Source: Chitinophagaceae bacterium (GTDB lineage: Bacteria; Bacteroidota; Bacteroidia; Chitinophagales; Chitinophagaceae). From it: a stretch of DNA of 64,000 bases. The notes beneath the pieces are model-generated. The model ran no database searches. It saw only the letters and a program-made list of their open reading frames with translations, and was not told the origin of the DNA. Positions 1 through 9,401 of the stretch are shown here, piece by piece. Both the position numbers and the translations under genes were made by a program. The DNA is taken from assembly GCA_023251255.1 (NCBI GenBank), contig JAHEZD010000013.1:1-64000 (forward strand). Reading direction: 5' to 3'. Every line of letters begins with the position of its first letter. Position 1 is the first letter of the stretch.

Positions 1-144
1 ATACACTATATATAAGGAGAAACAAACGAGGTAGAGAACAATGATGCCTTTGTACATGACTGCGAATGTATGTAGAACCTTTTAAAACAATCGGCTGGCA
101 GCTTGGTGAAGTATGGTTACCTTAGCCATATAACTATACCGTTT

Positions 145-2790
145 ATGCTATTTTGCAAAGCCGCTGCTATCACACTGCGCATGACCACATGCATGCTAAT
201 GATATGCTGCTTTGTTTTGAAAACCAATGGCCAGGTATTTTTTAACGACAACCTGTCAAAGGTTTACAAGGCGGAGTTCAATAATTTATGCAATCCTACC
301 TATCTTTTCTCCTGTGTTTCCCCTGGTACAGCCCAAACTGATATTGCCTATTTTAACGATACCGTTTACTTGGTAGATGGTGCCAACAATGCACATTTGT
401 TCCGGAGCATACTTAGCCAGTCAACGCCACAATGCACATTGTTGGGCACGTTCTCCCATTGGGTAACATCACTGGCTGTTGATAGCTTGGGGGTTGTTTA
501 TGCTGCAGGTGAAAGCTTATCAAAATACACCCCATCTAATGGCTCATTCAGTATGGTAGGCACATTCCCTGCTGGCATGTATTCGGGTGGCGACCTCACC
601 TACTACAAAGGGCAGATGTACATGTACACAAGCTCCAATACACTTGTACAGGTTGATGTCAACAATCCCAGCCTATCCTCTTTCTTCATGAGTTTTACGA
701 CTCCCAATATTTATGGAGGCATCACTTTGCCAAAATCGTGCAATACCAATTCCCTATATGCTATTTCCAGCGACAATACCACCAATACTTCCAAGCTGAT
801 TGAAATAGATATGGACAACAAGGTTGAAATGGGAACCCTATGCACCTACAACAAGATATTATGGGGTGCAGGCAGTTTCGTAGGAAGTCCTCCTGCTTTT
901 GATAGTATAAAATTGGGGAGGCCATGCTCCAATGAGGGCAACAATGGCAGCATTCAGGTACAGGTAAAAAGCCCGAACATTTTATTGACCTACACACTAA
1001 ATGGTGCTGTTTCAAATAAAACAGGCGTTTTTACCAATCTTGTGCCGGGAACCTATACAATCAATGTCAGCAATGGCATTGGCTGCTCCACAGATACAAT
1101 GGTTACATTGACCATGGCCCAGTCCCCTTCTTTCTCTGCAACACCCATCCATCCCAATTGTGTTGCAAATAATGGGCAAATAGTACTGCAGCCGCCCTCG
1201 TCAACAATGAATGGGCTTCTGTACTCAATCAACCATGGTAGCTTCCAACCTGTTGATACCTTCAAGAACCTTGCTGCAGGATATTATTCCTTACAAGTGA
1301 GTGATACCAATGCATGCAAAGCAATGGGGAGTGCAACGCTTGTTCAGCCCACTATCAATAGGCAGGGTTTTTCAATTGCCATTGCATCTACAACCTGTGG
1401 AATATCCAATGGTTCCATTCAAGTAACCGTGAACAATTTGGTACAGCCTGTTAGCTACAGGTTCAATGGCATCAACTATTCCAGTGGAAGTTTTAGTGGC
1501 CTTTCATCGGCATTCTACACGCTCAGCGTGCTGGATGGGAACCTTTGCAGTTTTGATACAGTCATCAATATCCTACCATCTGTTCCGGTCAAGATAGACA
1601 GTATCATCATTAAAAAACCATGTTCAACCAGCGATGGCATCATTAAAATATTTCCCCAGGTACCAATGGGCATGTACAACTATTACCTGAATGGAACTGC
1701 AAATAGCAGTGGCATTTTCGGCAACCTGCAAATTGGTGCTTACACAATAAGGCTTGAAACAACATCTGGCTGCTTCAAGGATTCTGTAGTAACTGTTCAA
1801 CAAGCACCCTTGCCATCTTTCAGTCAGGTGGTTACCCAACCTACCTGTTCTACAAATGGCCAGATAGCAGTTCAGGCAACTTCCAATGTATCCAATACGC
1901 AGTTTTCATTCAATGGGGGGAGTTATGCTGCAACAAGCACTTTCAGCAACCTTGTAGCAGGCAATTACAACATCACTGCACAAAATGAATTGGGCTGTAC
2001 CGCATCAACAACAATCAACTTATTTACTCCATCCATTAACAAGTCGGGTATTCAAATCACTAGCGTTCCTACCAGTTGTGGAAGGCCCAATGGCCACCTA
2101 TCAGTGGCTACATCCAATGTGGTGCAGCCAGTCAGTTTTACCATGAATGGGGTTCCCACTGCAAATGGCCAGTTCAGTAATCTTTCAGATGGCCAGTATC
2201 AACTTTCCATTATTGATGGTAACCATTGCAGGTTCGACACCACCATTCACCTTGTGAACATCGAACCCATTAAACCCATTGTCCTATCTGCCATAATAAG
2301 GCCAATTTGTGACCTATCAGCCAATGGGAGCATTCACCTAACCATTACTGGAAGCGAAGGGCCCTATAGCTTATCGCAGAATGGCGGCCCTTATTCCATG
2401 GATGATCAGTACAACCACTTGAATGCCGGCATTTATCAGTTCCGCATCAAGAACAACAATGACTGCCTTGCAGATACATTGACGGTAGACCTGAAAGCAA
2501 CTGGCCTTCAGGCCTGTGATACCATCTTCTTCCCCACAGCATTTACGCCCAACAATGACCAGAAGAACGACCTTTTCAAAGGGATTGCATACAACCTGCC
2601 TGAGACATATTACTTGGCCGTATATAATAGATTGGGGCAAAAGGTTTTTGAAACGAAATCCTTATTGAAGGGATGGGATGGCACTGTAAACGGTGTAGCG
2701 CAGCATGGCACTTTTATATGGGTAAGTCAATACAGTTTCTTTGGAAAAACAACAAAGAATGCAAAGGGAACTTTGGTCCTGCTAAGATAG
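145..2790 (+). CDS. Secreted SprB-repeat protein with gliding/T9SS C-terminal domain
   Basis: Large surface or secreted protein of about 881 residues. After a short basic and hydrophobic leader ending near KTNGQ, a beta-propeller-like N-terminal third is followed by at least five repeats of about 100 residues. These have the pattern NGS-I-V, then LNG or FNG, then a GxFxNLxxGxYT core, as in SprB repeats. The last ~85 residues (FFPTAFTPNNDQKNDLFKGI to GTLVLLR) are a CHU_C / gliding motility-associated C-terminal domain, the usual export signal for the type IX secretion system. The function is inferred as adhesion or a surface structure; the ligand is unknown. Start choice: a TTG at 103 and ATGs at 145 and 181 are all in frame. 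I favour 145 because it gives a positively charged n-region before the hydrophobic stretch. The gene is convergent with lptD. Confidence 0.85.
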   Translation: MLFCKAAAITLRMTTCMLMICCFVLKTNGQVFFNDNLSKVYKAEFNNLCNPTYLFSCVSPGTAQTDIAYFNDTVYLVDGANNAHLFRSILSQSTPQCTLLGTFSHWVTSLAVDSLGVVYAAGESLSKYTPSNGSFSMVGTFPAGMYSGGDLTYYKGQMYMYTSSNTLVQVDVNNPSLSSFFMSFTTPNIYGGITLPKSCNTNSLYAISSDNTTNTSKLIEIDMDNKVEMGTLCTYNKILWGAGSFVGSPPAFDSIKLGRPCSNEGNNGSIQVQVKSPNILLTYTLNGAVSNKTGVFTNLVPGTYTINVSNGIGCSTDTMVTLTMAQSPSFSATPIHPNCVANNGQIVLQPPSSTMNGLLYSINHGSFQPVDTFKNLAAGYYSLQVSDTNACKAMGSATLVQPTINRQGFSIAIASTTCGISNGSIQVTVNNLVQPVSYRFNGINYSSGSFSGLSSAFYTLSVLDGNLCSFDTVINILPSVPVKIDSIIIKKPCSTSDGIIKIFPQVPMGMYNYYLNGTANSSGIFGNLQIGAYTIRLETTSGCFKDSVVTVQQAPLPSFSQVVTQPTCSTNGQIAVQATSNVSNTQFSFNGGSYAATSTFSNLVAGNYNITAQNELGCTASTTINLFTPSINKSGIQITSVPTSCGRPNGHLSVATSNVVQPVSFTMNGVPTANGQFSNLSDGQYQLSIIDGNHCRFDTTIHLVNIEPIKPIVLSAIIRPICDLSANGSIHLTITGSEGPYSLSQNGGPYSMDDQYNHLNAGIYQFRIKNNNDCLADTLTVDLKATGLQACDTIFFPTAFTPNNDQKNDLFKGIAYNLPETYYLAVYNRLGQKVFETKSLLKGWDGTVNGVAQHGTFIWVSQYSFFGKTTKNAKGTLVLLR

Positions 2791-2864
2791 ATGCAAGGAT
2801 TGGGCTTTGGCTATGAGCCATCAGTTTATTGCTATTCCGCAACACGCAGCATAGGAACAAAAAA

Positions 2865-5555
2865 TTACAAATTGGAGAACGTCCTGCTCCTATTTATTTT
2901 CAGGTCGCGCAGGATACCGCTCTTGGGGCTGATGGAAAAATTGAAGGAGCGGTAAAGACCAATGGGCGTAACATTGATGGACAATTGCCAGCAGTGCATT
3001 TCACGGGTGATGAACATGCTGAACTGTTCAATTTTCAAAGTGTTCACATTGTAATAGCCCGTGCCACCGGCCTTCCACTTGGGCGTTAAACTGAAATCAC
3101 CATTGAAGTTCAGGTTGGAATAAATATTGGTTTGGTAGCCACTGTAATCTGCTTTCAGTATCCTGCTGAATGAAAGCGAGTAGGAAAGGTCCAACCGCCA
3201 GGGTATATTGAAATCAGTGAACTCTGCCGGGTTCTCCCTCGCATATTGCAATTGCCTGAGCTGTTCATCCGGTGTCATGAAAGGGTCGGTAGGAATCCTG
3301 TCCTTGTCTTCCTTGCCATCCTTTGTCTTGCTCTGGAAATTGGTGGAAACAGCAAGGCTCCCATTGGTAATCCTGCCAAGGCTTCCCCGCTTGAACATCA
3401 GTACATTTTTACGTGTACCGTATTGGTCCACCTCATAGGGGTCCAAATTGGCACTGGCCGTAATATTTATTTTTTCGAACAGTGTGCTGCGCAAATAGAA
3501 ACTGAAGTTGCCCAGCGCAAAACTGTCTGCCATCAAATTATAGGAAGAGTTGAAACCGAAGCCATCAATCAGTTTCACTTTTTTGGTGGCCACGCCGGAA
3601 GTATCTTTCCTGTCCTTCACTTTCATCTCCAGCGTATTGTCTATCCCGAAGCTGATGCCACCGAAATTGCCCTTGCTGTAGGACCCATACAGCCCACCAT
3701 CATATTTGGAGAATTCCAATCTCCTTTTGGAAGTATCTACTTGCACATCATAATAATCCTGGCTCACGAGGTCAGGCTTGTAGCTCAGTCCAAAACTTGG
3801 CCTCACTTCATGCCTGATTTTTGTTTGGCCCTTGTTCAAGGAATAGGTCCCAAAAATGCGGGTACTTGCATTGATGCCAAAGCTCATTTGGTTCTGTAGG
3901 TGAAAGCCCTTTTTAATAGAAGTCTCCACCCTACTGCTATCTTCATTCCATGTCCTGATAACCTGCTGCCCAAACCAGCGCTGCTGGAAGGAAATGGAAG
4001 GCGCAATGGTTATAGGCCCCAAGGCCGGCAATGACAAAGTGATGGGGATGTTATGGTCGGCACCCCATTGCAAAGTGTCCAGCAGTTTCCTTGCGTTGAA
4101 GGCCGTATCATAAAAGGAGATATTGTTCTGGAAATTCCCCGAATAGCCAATGCCCAGTTTCTCGTACCATTTGGAGGAACCCACCTGGTCCTTTTTCTGG
4201 AAGGGATAAACCGTTACCACATTGAACGAAGCATTGGGCAGGCTCAGGTTCACCAAATGGGTAACACTGTTCTGGTTATGGTTCAGGTTCAGCGAAAGGT
4301 TGTACTTGCCCCGCCAGTCCTTTGTATAGGAAATGGACGAGCCCAATTGGTTATTGAAGTTCTGGTAGGGATTGTTCAGCAGGTACTGATTGTACTTGGT
4401 GCTACCAAAGTTCACGCTGGCGTTGAAGGATGTACCCGGTCTTGCGCGGCTGTCCCTTGCATGGCTCCAGTTGATCATGAACGATGAACTGGTGGTGAAC
4501 TCATCGGCAGTTTTGGAACCGTAACGGTTCAGGATTTTTGTATGCTGCAAGGCAATATTCAAATTACCTGTGTAATGGTAACGCAACAAGTATTTCGGGT
4601 TGATGTTCAGGTTCCAGCCGCCATAGGAATATAAGTTGGACCTAACAGTAACATCCATATTATCATTGAGTACCTTATAATAACCAAGCCCTTCCAGCCC
4701 CAAACCAAAATCCTCACTGCTATTGAAGGTGGGTACCAGCACACCCGAATGCCTGCCACGGTTCAGTGGATAGATCCCGAATGGGATGTAGATGGGAATG
4801 GGTACCCCCTCAAACTCAGGATGCGCAGGACCGGATACGCCAATCTTGTTATTGATGATCTTCATTTTCTTTGTCCTGAAAACAAAGTGTGGCGTATCCA
4901 GGTTGCAGGTAGTGAAACTGGCCCGGTAAGCAAACACCACATTGCTGTCCGTTTTCTTCAAGCGGCTGGCATTCACAAAAAGTTCGTCCTGCTGGAAATA
5001 AGTATTGTAAGTGATGCCCTTCTGCGTCTGCATGTTATAGGTAATGGAATCACTCAGGGTCTTCATGCCACCCTGATCAAATTTCGTTTTGTTCAATGAG
5101 TTGGCGGAAGTATCGCTTGACCCCTTTGCCCTTATTTCCTGCTTGCCATGATTGTAGTTGATAGAAGCCGCTTCAATGTGCATGTCCTGGTAGGAAGTGG
5201 TGGCCTTGCCATAGAGAATGAATTCCTTGGTGGGGATGATCAATACACCGGAATCCTCTGCTGAATATTTAACGGGCGACTGCAAGGAATCCTTTGAAAT
5301 ATGGAAGGTATCAGTGGTATTTTTTCTAACGGTGGAATCTTTTTTCTTGGACGTATCGGGCACATCCTTAATGTCCACCTTCTTTATGGGGGAACCTGCT
5401 GCAGGCGGCGGTGAATCAACAAGGGATGTTAATAAACTTTGAAAGGAAAATTTCTTTCCCCCATTGGCACTTGATTGCAGTGTTATTAAAATCACAAAGC
5501 CAACAGCAACAATAGCAGTAAAGTTTTTTGCGTTAAATTTGTTCAATTGGCTCAT
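2865..5555 (-). CDS. lptD: LptD-like LPS-assembly outer-membrane protein
   Basis: Outer-membrane component that inserts lipopolysaccharide into the outer leaflet. The 896-residue product has an N-terminal signal/hydrophobic segment (about residues 12-27). A proline- and Asp/Lys-rich linker follows. Next comes an OstA/LptA-like beta-jellyroll region, with text typical of the Bacteroidota branch (ILYGKATTSYQDMHIEAASI, residues near 110-130). A long Asn/aromatic-rich beta-barrel follows, with repeated YGxYS and Nlxxxxxy strands. Length and domain order fit the putative LptD family of this phylum. The ATG at 5555 is preferred over an upstream in-frame TTG at 5570. It is divergent from the amidase gene across only ~70 bp. 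No partner lpt genes are in the window. Confidence 0.85.
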   Translation of the reverse strand: MSQLNKFNAKNFTAIVAVGFVILITLQSSANGGKKFSFQSLLTSLVDSPPPAAGSPIKKVDIKDVPDTSKKKDSTVRKNTTDTFHISKDSLQSPVKYSAEDSGVLIIPTKEFILYGKATTSYQDMHIEAASINYNHGKQEIRAKGSSDTSANSLNKTKFDQGGMKTLSDSITYNMQTQKGITYNTYFQQDELFVNASRLKKTDSNVVFAYRASFTTCNLDTPHFVFRTKKMKIINNKIGVSGPAHPEFEGVPIPIYIPFGIYPLNRGRHSGVLVPTFNSSEDFGLGLEGLGYYKVLNDNMDVTVRSNLYSYGGWNLNINPKYLLRYHYTGNLNIALQHTKILNRYGSKTADEFTTSSSFMINWSHARDSRARPGTSFNASVNFGSTKYNQYLLNNPYQNFNNQLGSSISYTKDWRGKYNLSLNLNHNQNSVTHLVNLSLPNASFNVVTVYPFQKKDQVGSSKWYEKLGIGYSGNFQNNISFYDTAFNARKLLDTLQWGADHNIPITLSLPALGPITIAPSISFQQRWFGQQVIRTWNEDSSRVETSIKKGFHLQNQMSFGINASTRIFGTYSLNKGQTKIRHEVRPSFGLSYKPDLVSQDYYDVQVDTSKRRLEFSKYDGGLYGSYSKGNFGGISFGIDNTLEMKVKDRKDTSGVATKKVKLIDGFGFNSSYNLMADSFALGNFSFYLRSTLFEKINITASANLDPYEVDQYGTRKNVLMFKRGSLGRITNGSLAVSTNFQSKTKDGKEDKDRIPTDPFMTPDEQLRQLQYARENPAEFTDFNIPWRLDLSYSLSFSRILKADYSGYQTNIYSNLNFNGDFSLTPKWKAGGTGYYNVNTLKIEQFSMFITREMHCWQLSINVTPIGLYRSFNFSISPKSGILRDLKINRSRTFSNL

Positions 5556-5625
5556 GGTTGTTCGTGGCAAAAATAGGAGCTAAATAATAAACTATATTTT
5601 ATACCTTTTTCTTTAACGAATTGAT

Positions 5626-6585
5626 ATGATGATCAGAAAAATCGCTGCACCCGTTCTGTTAACATTCGTAACCCTGGCCCTTACCGCTTTTACGCTGGCA
5701 AGCAACGATAGGCCACCGGTACAGAAACAGAAACTACGCAAGATCGTGATCGATGCGGGACATGGCGGAAGCGACTTTGGGGCTTCCGGAAAGTATTCCA
5801 ACGAAAAAACTGTGAGCCTTGCCATAGCCATGGCCCTGCAAAAGGAAATTGAGGAGCAGATGCCGGATGTGGAAACCTACATGACAAGGACCACGGATAT
5901 TTTTGACAACCCGATTGTAAAGGCCAACAAGGCCAATGATGCCAAAGGTGACCTGTTCATTGCCATACACTGCAACTGGGCACCTGGCGCAAGGCACAGT
6001 GAATTCATTGGCTACAAAACGGAAACCTATACAAAAAAAGTAAAGGGCAAAAAGAAAACCTTTACCAGAAAAGTGAAGCAGTACAAAACATGGTACAGCC
6101 CCAGCCCAGTAAAGGGAACAGAAACCTTTATCTGGAACATCAATAAAACAAAAGCCAAAGAAGATGCTTTGCAGAACCATGAAGACATGTTCATGGACAG
6201 TACCACACAAAAGGAACTGGAAGCTTTTGAAAAAAGGGACCCTGAAAAAATGATCCTCTATTCCATTAAGACCAAGCAATTTTTCGACAGGAGTGCAAGG
6301 CTTGCACAAACAGTGGAAGAAGAGTTCATCAAAACTGGCCGCAACAGCAGGCAGGCACAACAAAGAGGTAAGGGTATCTGGGTGCTGCAAGCAGTGGCCA
6401 TGCCCGCCATACTGGTAGAAACCGGTTTCATTTCCAACCCGGAGGAAGAAGATTACCTGAACAGCCCCGAGGGCCAGAAAGAAGTGGCGCAGGTAATTAC
6501 CAATGCGGTGAAAAGGTATAAGTTCACCTTGGAGAACAAGGGAGCAAAGCCTGCTGAAACAACCACTGGCACAACAAATAAATAA
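5626..6585 (+). CDS. N-acetylmuramoyl-L-alanine amidase (Amidase_3)
   Basis: Zinc amidase that cleaves the lactyl-peptide bond of peptidoglycan, acting in the periplasm. The 319-residue protein starts with a signal peptide (MMIRKIAAPV, then a hydrophobic run to residue ~26). The Amidase_3 fold follows: zinc histidine in IDAGHGGSDFG (about H46), glutamate in YSNEKT (about E60), second histidine in LFIAIHCNW, and catalytic glutamate in AILVETGFISNPEEE. Between the second and third thirds is a Lys-rich insertion of about 90 residues (roughly 125-215), longer than in minimal AmiC-type enzymes. Its role is unclear; in related amidases such an insert can be a regulatory helix. The C-terminal tail is low complexity and Thr-rich. 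No SPOR or LysM domain is present. The gene ends 5 bp before an inverted-end element. Confidence 0.9.
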   Translation: MMIRKIAAPVLLTFVTLALTAFTLASNDRPPVQKQKLRKIVIDAGHGGSDFGASGKYSNEKTVSLAIAMALQKEIEEQMPDVETYMTRTTDIFDNPIVKANKANDAKGDLFIAIHCNWAPGARHSEFIGYKTETYTKKVKGKKKTFTRKVKQYKTWYSPSPVKGTETFIWNINKTKAKEDALQNHEDMFMDSTTQKELEAFEKRDPEKMILYSIKTKQFFDRSARLAQTVEEEFIKTGRNSRQAQQRGKGIWVLQAVAMPAILVETGFISNPEEEDYLNSPEGQKEVAQVITNAVKRYKFTLENKGAKPAETTTGTTNK

Positions 6586-6589
6586 CTGA

Positions 6590-6792
6590 TGTTACACAAA
6601 ATGCCAAATACTGATGTCAGCCCCTGCCCCGATTTCCATCGGGGTTGAACAACGTCAAACGGAATCTTATATTGTCACATTGAGCTTGTCGAAATGTGGC
6701 TACCGAAATCTTTCTTCGTGAAACCGTCTTCGGGTAGTTCGGCAAGCTTACTATGACAAGGCTGACACTATTCCCGCAATCTTTGCGTAACA
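6590..6792 (+). mobile_element. Short inverted-end element, family 1, copy A
   Basis: This ~203-bp sequence begins TGTTACACAAA and ends TTTGCGTAACA, so its ends are inverted repeats of about 11 bp with one mismatch. It has no coding capacity. Inner landmarks are a CCCCGATTTCCATCGGGGTTGA hairpin region and the phrase CATTGAGCTTGTCGAAATG. A nearly identical copy lies in opposite orientation at 7882-8083, so the GlxA-type regulator gene between them is framed by an inverted pair. Size and structure fit a miniature inverted-repeat element (MITE). No matching transposase is in the window. Confidence 0.7.
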
Positions 6793-6820
6793 TCAATAAA
6801 ATAATAAGCACAAAAGATAA

Positions 6821-6856
6821 ACAAAGACGCCGGGGCCAAAACCTCGGCGTCTTTGT
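6821..6856 (-). terminator. Terminator of the GlxA-type regulator gene
   Basis: A perfect 12-bp stem (ACAAAGACGCCG paired with CGGCGTCTTTGT) around a 12-nt loop, 12 bp past the stop codon of the minus-strand regulator. The arm read last in the minus transcript ends in a T-rich run, as expected of an intrinsic terminator. Confidence 0.75.
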
Positions 6857-6867
6857 TTGTAGATGGA

Positions 6868-7842
6868 TCAAGCCACCTGCTTATTGTACTTGTTCCTGTA
6901 CTCAATAGGCGTCAGTCCCGTTATCTTTTTGAAGATGGTCCTGAATGCCTTCGTATCCGTGTACCCCACATCAAACATCACTTCATTGATATTTTTCCGG
7001 CTGCTCTCAAAATGCCGTTTCGCTGCTTCGATCTTCACACGCTGCAGGTATTCCACCACGGTATTATTGGTGGCCTTCTTGAACCTGCGCTCAAAACTTC
7101 TCCTTCCAGTCAAGCAGATATCGGCCAACTGGTCCACCGTAATCTTGTCCTGGTAGTTTGCCTCAATAAATTCCTGGGCTTTCTTTATCTCCACATCTTC
7201 ATGGTCCTTCTGCCCCTTGAACATCATGAAGGCCGATTGGCTCTCCCTATCAATATCAATGGCAAAGTATTTTGAAGCAAGGATGGCCGTATCACGGTCC
7301 GTGTATTTTTCCACCAGGTACAGCAGCAGGTTCCAATAGGAATTGGCACCGCCACTTGAATAGATGCCCTGCTCCTCCGTGATGATGCTGCCATCTACCA
7401 GCTCCACTTCGGGAAACCTGTTCCTGAAATCATTGGCCGCATTCCAGTGCGTGGAGCATTTCTTCCCGTTCAGCAATCCGGTGGATGCCAATAGGAATGC
7501 ACCAATACAGAGCGAGGCCAGTTCCGCCCCTTTGCTGTACTGCTTCACCATCCAGGGAACAAAGTCCTTGTTGGCTTCAAGGGCAGTTTCCATATCACCG
7601 CTCAATGCAGGAACAAAGATCAGGTCGGTTTCCTTCACATCTTCCAGCAGCATGTCCGTATGCACGGAAAACAAGCGGCTGTTCAGCCTTACTTCCTTGG
7701 TAAGCCCCACCAATTGCACATGGAACAGTTCGGGCTTGCCGGAAACTTTCAGGAACTGGTTCACCGCTTTGAACATATAATGCGGATCGGCAACAGCTTC
7801 TACCACGGCCGTTTCAGGAACAAGTATGGATACATGCTTCAT
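6868..7842 (-). CDS. GlxA-family transcriptional regulator (DJ-1/PfpI + AraC HTH)
   Basis: DNA-binding regulator of 324 residues. Residues 1-~185 form a DJ-1/PfpI-like fold with the conserved cysteine in ELASLCIGAFLLASTGLL and the following CSTHW. Residues ~210-320 carry a double AraC helix-turn-helix (ITVDQLADICLTGRRSFERR and INEVMFDVGYTDTKAFRTIF). This is the GlxA/FtrA layout. The PfpI part usually acts as an inactive sensor domain. The gene is monocistronic with its own terminator and is framed by two inverted family-1 elements. It is divergent from a run of SRPBCC/VOC/DoxX genes that it might control, but this is inference from position only. Confidence 0.88.
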   Translation of the reverse strand: MKHVSILVPETAVVEAVADPHYMFKAVNQFLKVSGKPELFHVQLVGLTKEVRLNSRLFSVHTDMLLEDVKETDLIFVPALSGDMETALEANKDFVPWMVKQYSKGAELASLCIGAFLLASTGLLNGKKCSTHWNAANDFRNRFPEVELVDGSIITEEQGIYSSGGANSYWNLLLYLVEKYTDRDTAILASKYFAIDIDRESQSAFMMFKGQKDHEDVEIKKAQEFIEANYQDKITVDQLADICLTGRRSFERRFKKATNNTVVEYLQRVKIEAAKRHFESSRKNINEVMFDVGYTDTKAFRTIFKKITGLTPIEYRNKYNKQVA

Positions 7843-7881
7843 TTGCGTTTATTTTTTTATGCATTTCAAATTACTAGCTGA

Positions 7882-8083
7882 CGTTACGCAAAGATTGTGG
7901 GAATAATGTCAGCCTTGTCATAGTGAGCTTGCCGAACTACCCGAAGGCGGTTTCACGAAGAAAGATTTCGGCAGCCACATTTCGACAAGCTCAATGTGAC
8001 AATTAAGATTCCGTTTGACATTGTTCAACCCCGATGGAAATCGTGGCAGGTGCTGACATCAGTATCCTACATTTTGCGTAACA
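7882..8083 (-). mobile_element. Short inverted-end element, family 1, copy B
   Basis: A 202-bp copy in the opposite orientation to copy A at 6590-6792, ending TTTGCGTAACA on the right and CGTTACGCAAA on the left. Inner sequence matches copy A over almost its full length when reverse complemented. It sits in the divergent space between the regulator and the SRPBCC gene. Confidence 0.7.
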
Positions 8084-8254
8084 CCAGTTGCTAGGGTTCA
8101 AGTTGTGGCCAGCTTATGGCCAAATGCACCATCAACCTTATAGCTCCCCCTTTCATGGTGCAGTATTTGATGGAATAAAAGTAAGCATTTCACCTGTCGC
8201 AATCAACCCCCGAGAATGTCGCTATTGCACAGCGGCGTTCTGCAATGCCGTTTC

Positions 8255-8262
8255 TATGTTTG
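8255..8262 (+). promoter_or_regulatory. Possible Bacteroidota -7 box before the SRPBCC gene
   Basis: TATGTTTG fits the phylum's TAnnTTTG -7 consensus and lies 50 bp before the ATG at 8312. No good TTTG is found at the right distance upstream, so only the -7 half is supported. It argues for the 8312 start over the longer open frame from 8216. Confidence 0.35.
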
Positions 8263-8311
8263 TACCACGAAACAAACGAACCCAATCATCAAACAAATAA
8301 ACATTGAAGCC

Positions 8312-9163
8312 ATGGAAAAATTAACTTTCAACAGCAGCATCAAAGCCACAGCAGCCAAAGTTTGGCAGGTACTCTGGAACGATGCCACTTACCGTAAATG
8401 GACCAGCGCCTTCCACGAAGGGTCCCACGCAGTTTCCGATTGGAAAGAAGGGAGCCGCATACAGTTCCTTGGACCGGATGGCAGTGGCATGTACAGTACC
8501 ATAGAAAGGAGCATACCGAATGGGTACATCGCTTTCAGGCACCTGGGCGAAGTGAAGAATTTTGTGGAGCAACCAAATGATGAAAAGTCCAGCGCTTGGT
8601 CAGGTGCCATGGAAACCTATTCCTTGAAGGAAGAAAATGGCAGCACCGAACTTACAGTGAGCGTGGACATGATAGACGACCCGAAGATGATGGACTATTT
8701 CAAGGCCGCCTTTCCCAAAGCGCTGGACCTGTTAAAAGAACTTGCAGAAAACCCTGTGATGCTCACCGTTGAAGCTACCGTAGCTGCACCTGTGGACAAG
8801 GTCTGGAAGTTCTGGACATTACCTGAACACATTACCCAGTGGAACAATGCCTCGGATGATTGGCACACGCCCCATGCAGAAAATGACCTGCGGGTAGGCG
8901 GCAGGTTCATGGCGAGGATGGAAGCAAAGGACGGCAGTTTCGGTTTCGAATTCTGGGGCATCTATGACGAGGTGAAAAACAATGAACGCATTGCAAGCAC
9001 CCTTGGTGATGGCAGGAAGCTTAAAGTGGAATTTGCAGGCAATGGCAGTACAACCAAAGTAACGGAAAGCTTTGAAGCGGAACAAACGAATTCACTTGAA
9101 CTGCAGCAGGGCGGCTGGCAGGCCATCCTGAACAATTTCAAGAAATACACGGAAGCCAATTGA
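8312..9163 (+). CDS. Double SRPBCC (AHSA1/START-like) domain protein
   Basis: Cytosolic 283-residue protein with two SRPBCC folds in tandem. Domain 1 (about 1-145) begins LTFNSSIKATAAKVWQVLW. Domain 2 (about 150-283) begins LTVEATVAAPVDKVWKFWT and ends in GGWQAILNNFKKY, the usual C-terminal helix of the Aha1/SRPBCC superfamily. These folds bind hydrophobic ligands; no substrate can be named. The reading frame is open from 8216, but the ATG at 8312 matches where domain 1 starts and lies after a -7-like box. Two-domain fusions are less common than single-domain proteins. Downstream genes on the same strand encode VOC, VOC, DoxX-like and a further SRPBCC protein, a mix often seen in small accessory clusters. 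Confidence 0.85.
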   Translation: MEKLTFNSSIKATAAKVWQVLWNDATYRKWTSAFHEGSHAVSDWKEGSRIQFLGPDGSGMYSTIERSIPNGYIAFRHLGEVKNFVEQPNDEKSSAWSGAMETYSLKEENGSTELTVSVDMIDDPKMMDYFKAAFPKALDLLKELAENPVMLTVEATVAAPVDKVWKFWTLPEHITQWNNASDDWHTPHAENDLRVGGRFMARMEAKDGSFGFEFWGIYDEVKNNERIASTLGDGRKLKVEFAGNGSTTKVTESFEAEQTNSLELQQGGWQAILNNFKKYTEAN

Positions 9164-9170
9164 CCTAACC

Positions 9171-9325
9171 CTGACGGCGGCTTTACGCCCCGTCAGCGGT
9201 TTCAACAAGTAGACAAGCACTTACCCCTGACGGCGGTTTCACGCCCCGTCAGCGGTTTCAACAAGTAAACAAGCTTACTTACCCCGACGGCGGCTTCACG
9301 CCCCGTCAGCGGTTCCAACAAGTGT
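9171..9325. repeat. Three tandem ~57-bp hairpin repeats
   Basis: Three direct copies starting near 9171, 9227 and 9284. Each holds CTGACGGCGG, a few bases, then CCCCGTCAGCGG, followed by TTCAACAAGT and a variable spacer. Each copy can fold into a short stem (CTGACGG with CCGTCAG; the third copy has CCGACGG). They sit 8 bp after the SRPBCC stop codon and before the VOC gene. They could act as terminators or RNA-stabilising hairpins; no T-run follows. Confidence 0.7.
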
Positions 9326-9401
9326 ACATGTTTATCAAAATCGGATTCCACTAAACAATCAAAAACGCAACAATTATATTCAACCAATAAAACAAACAAC
9401 A

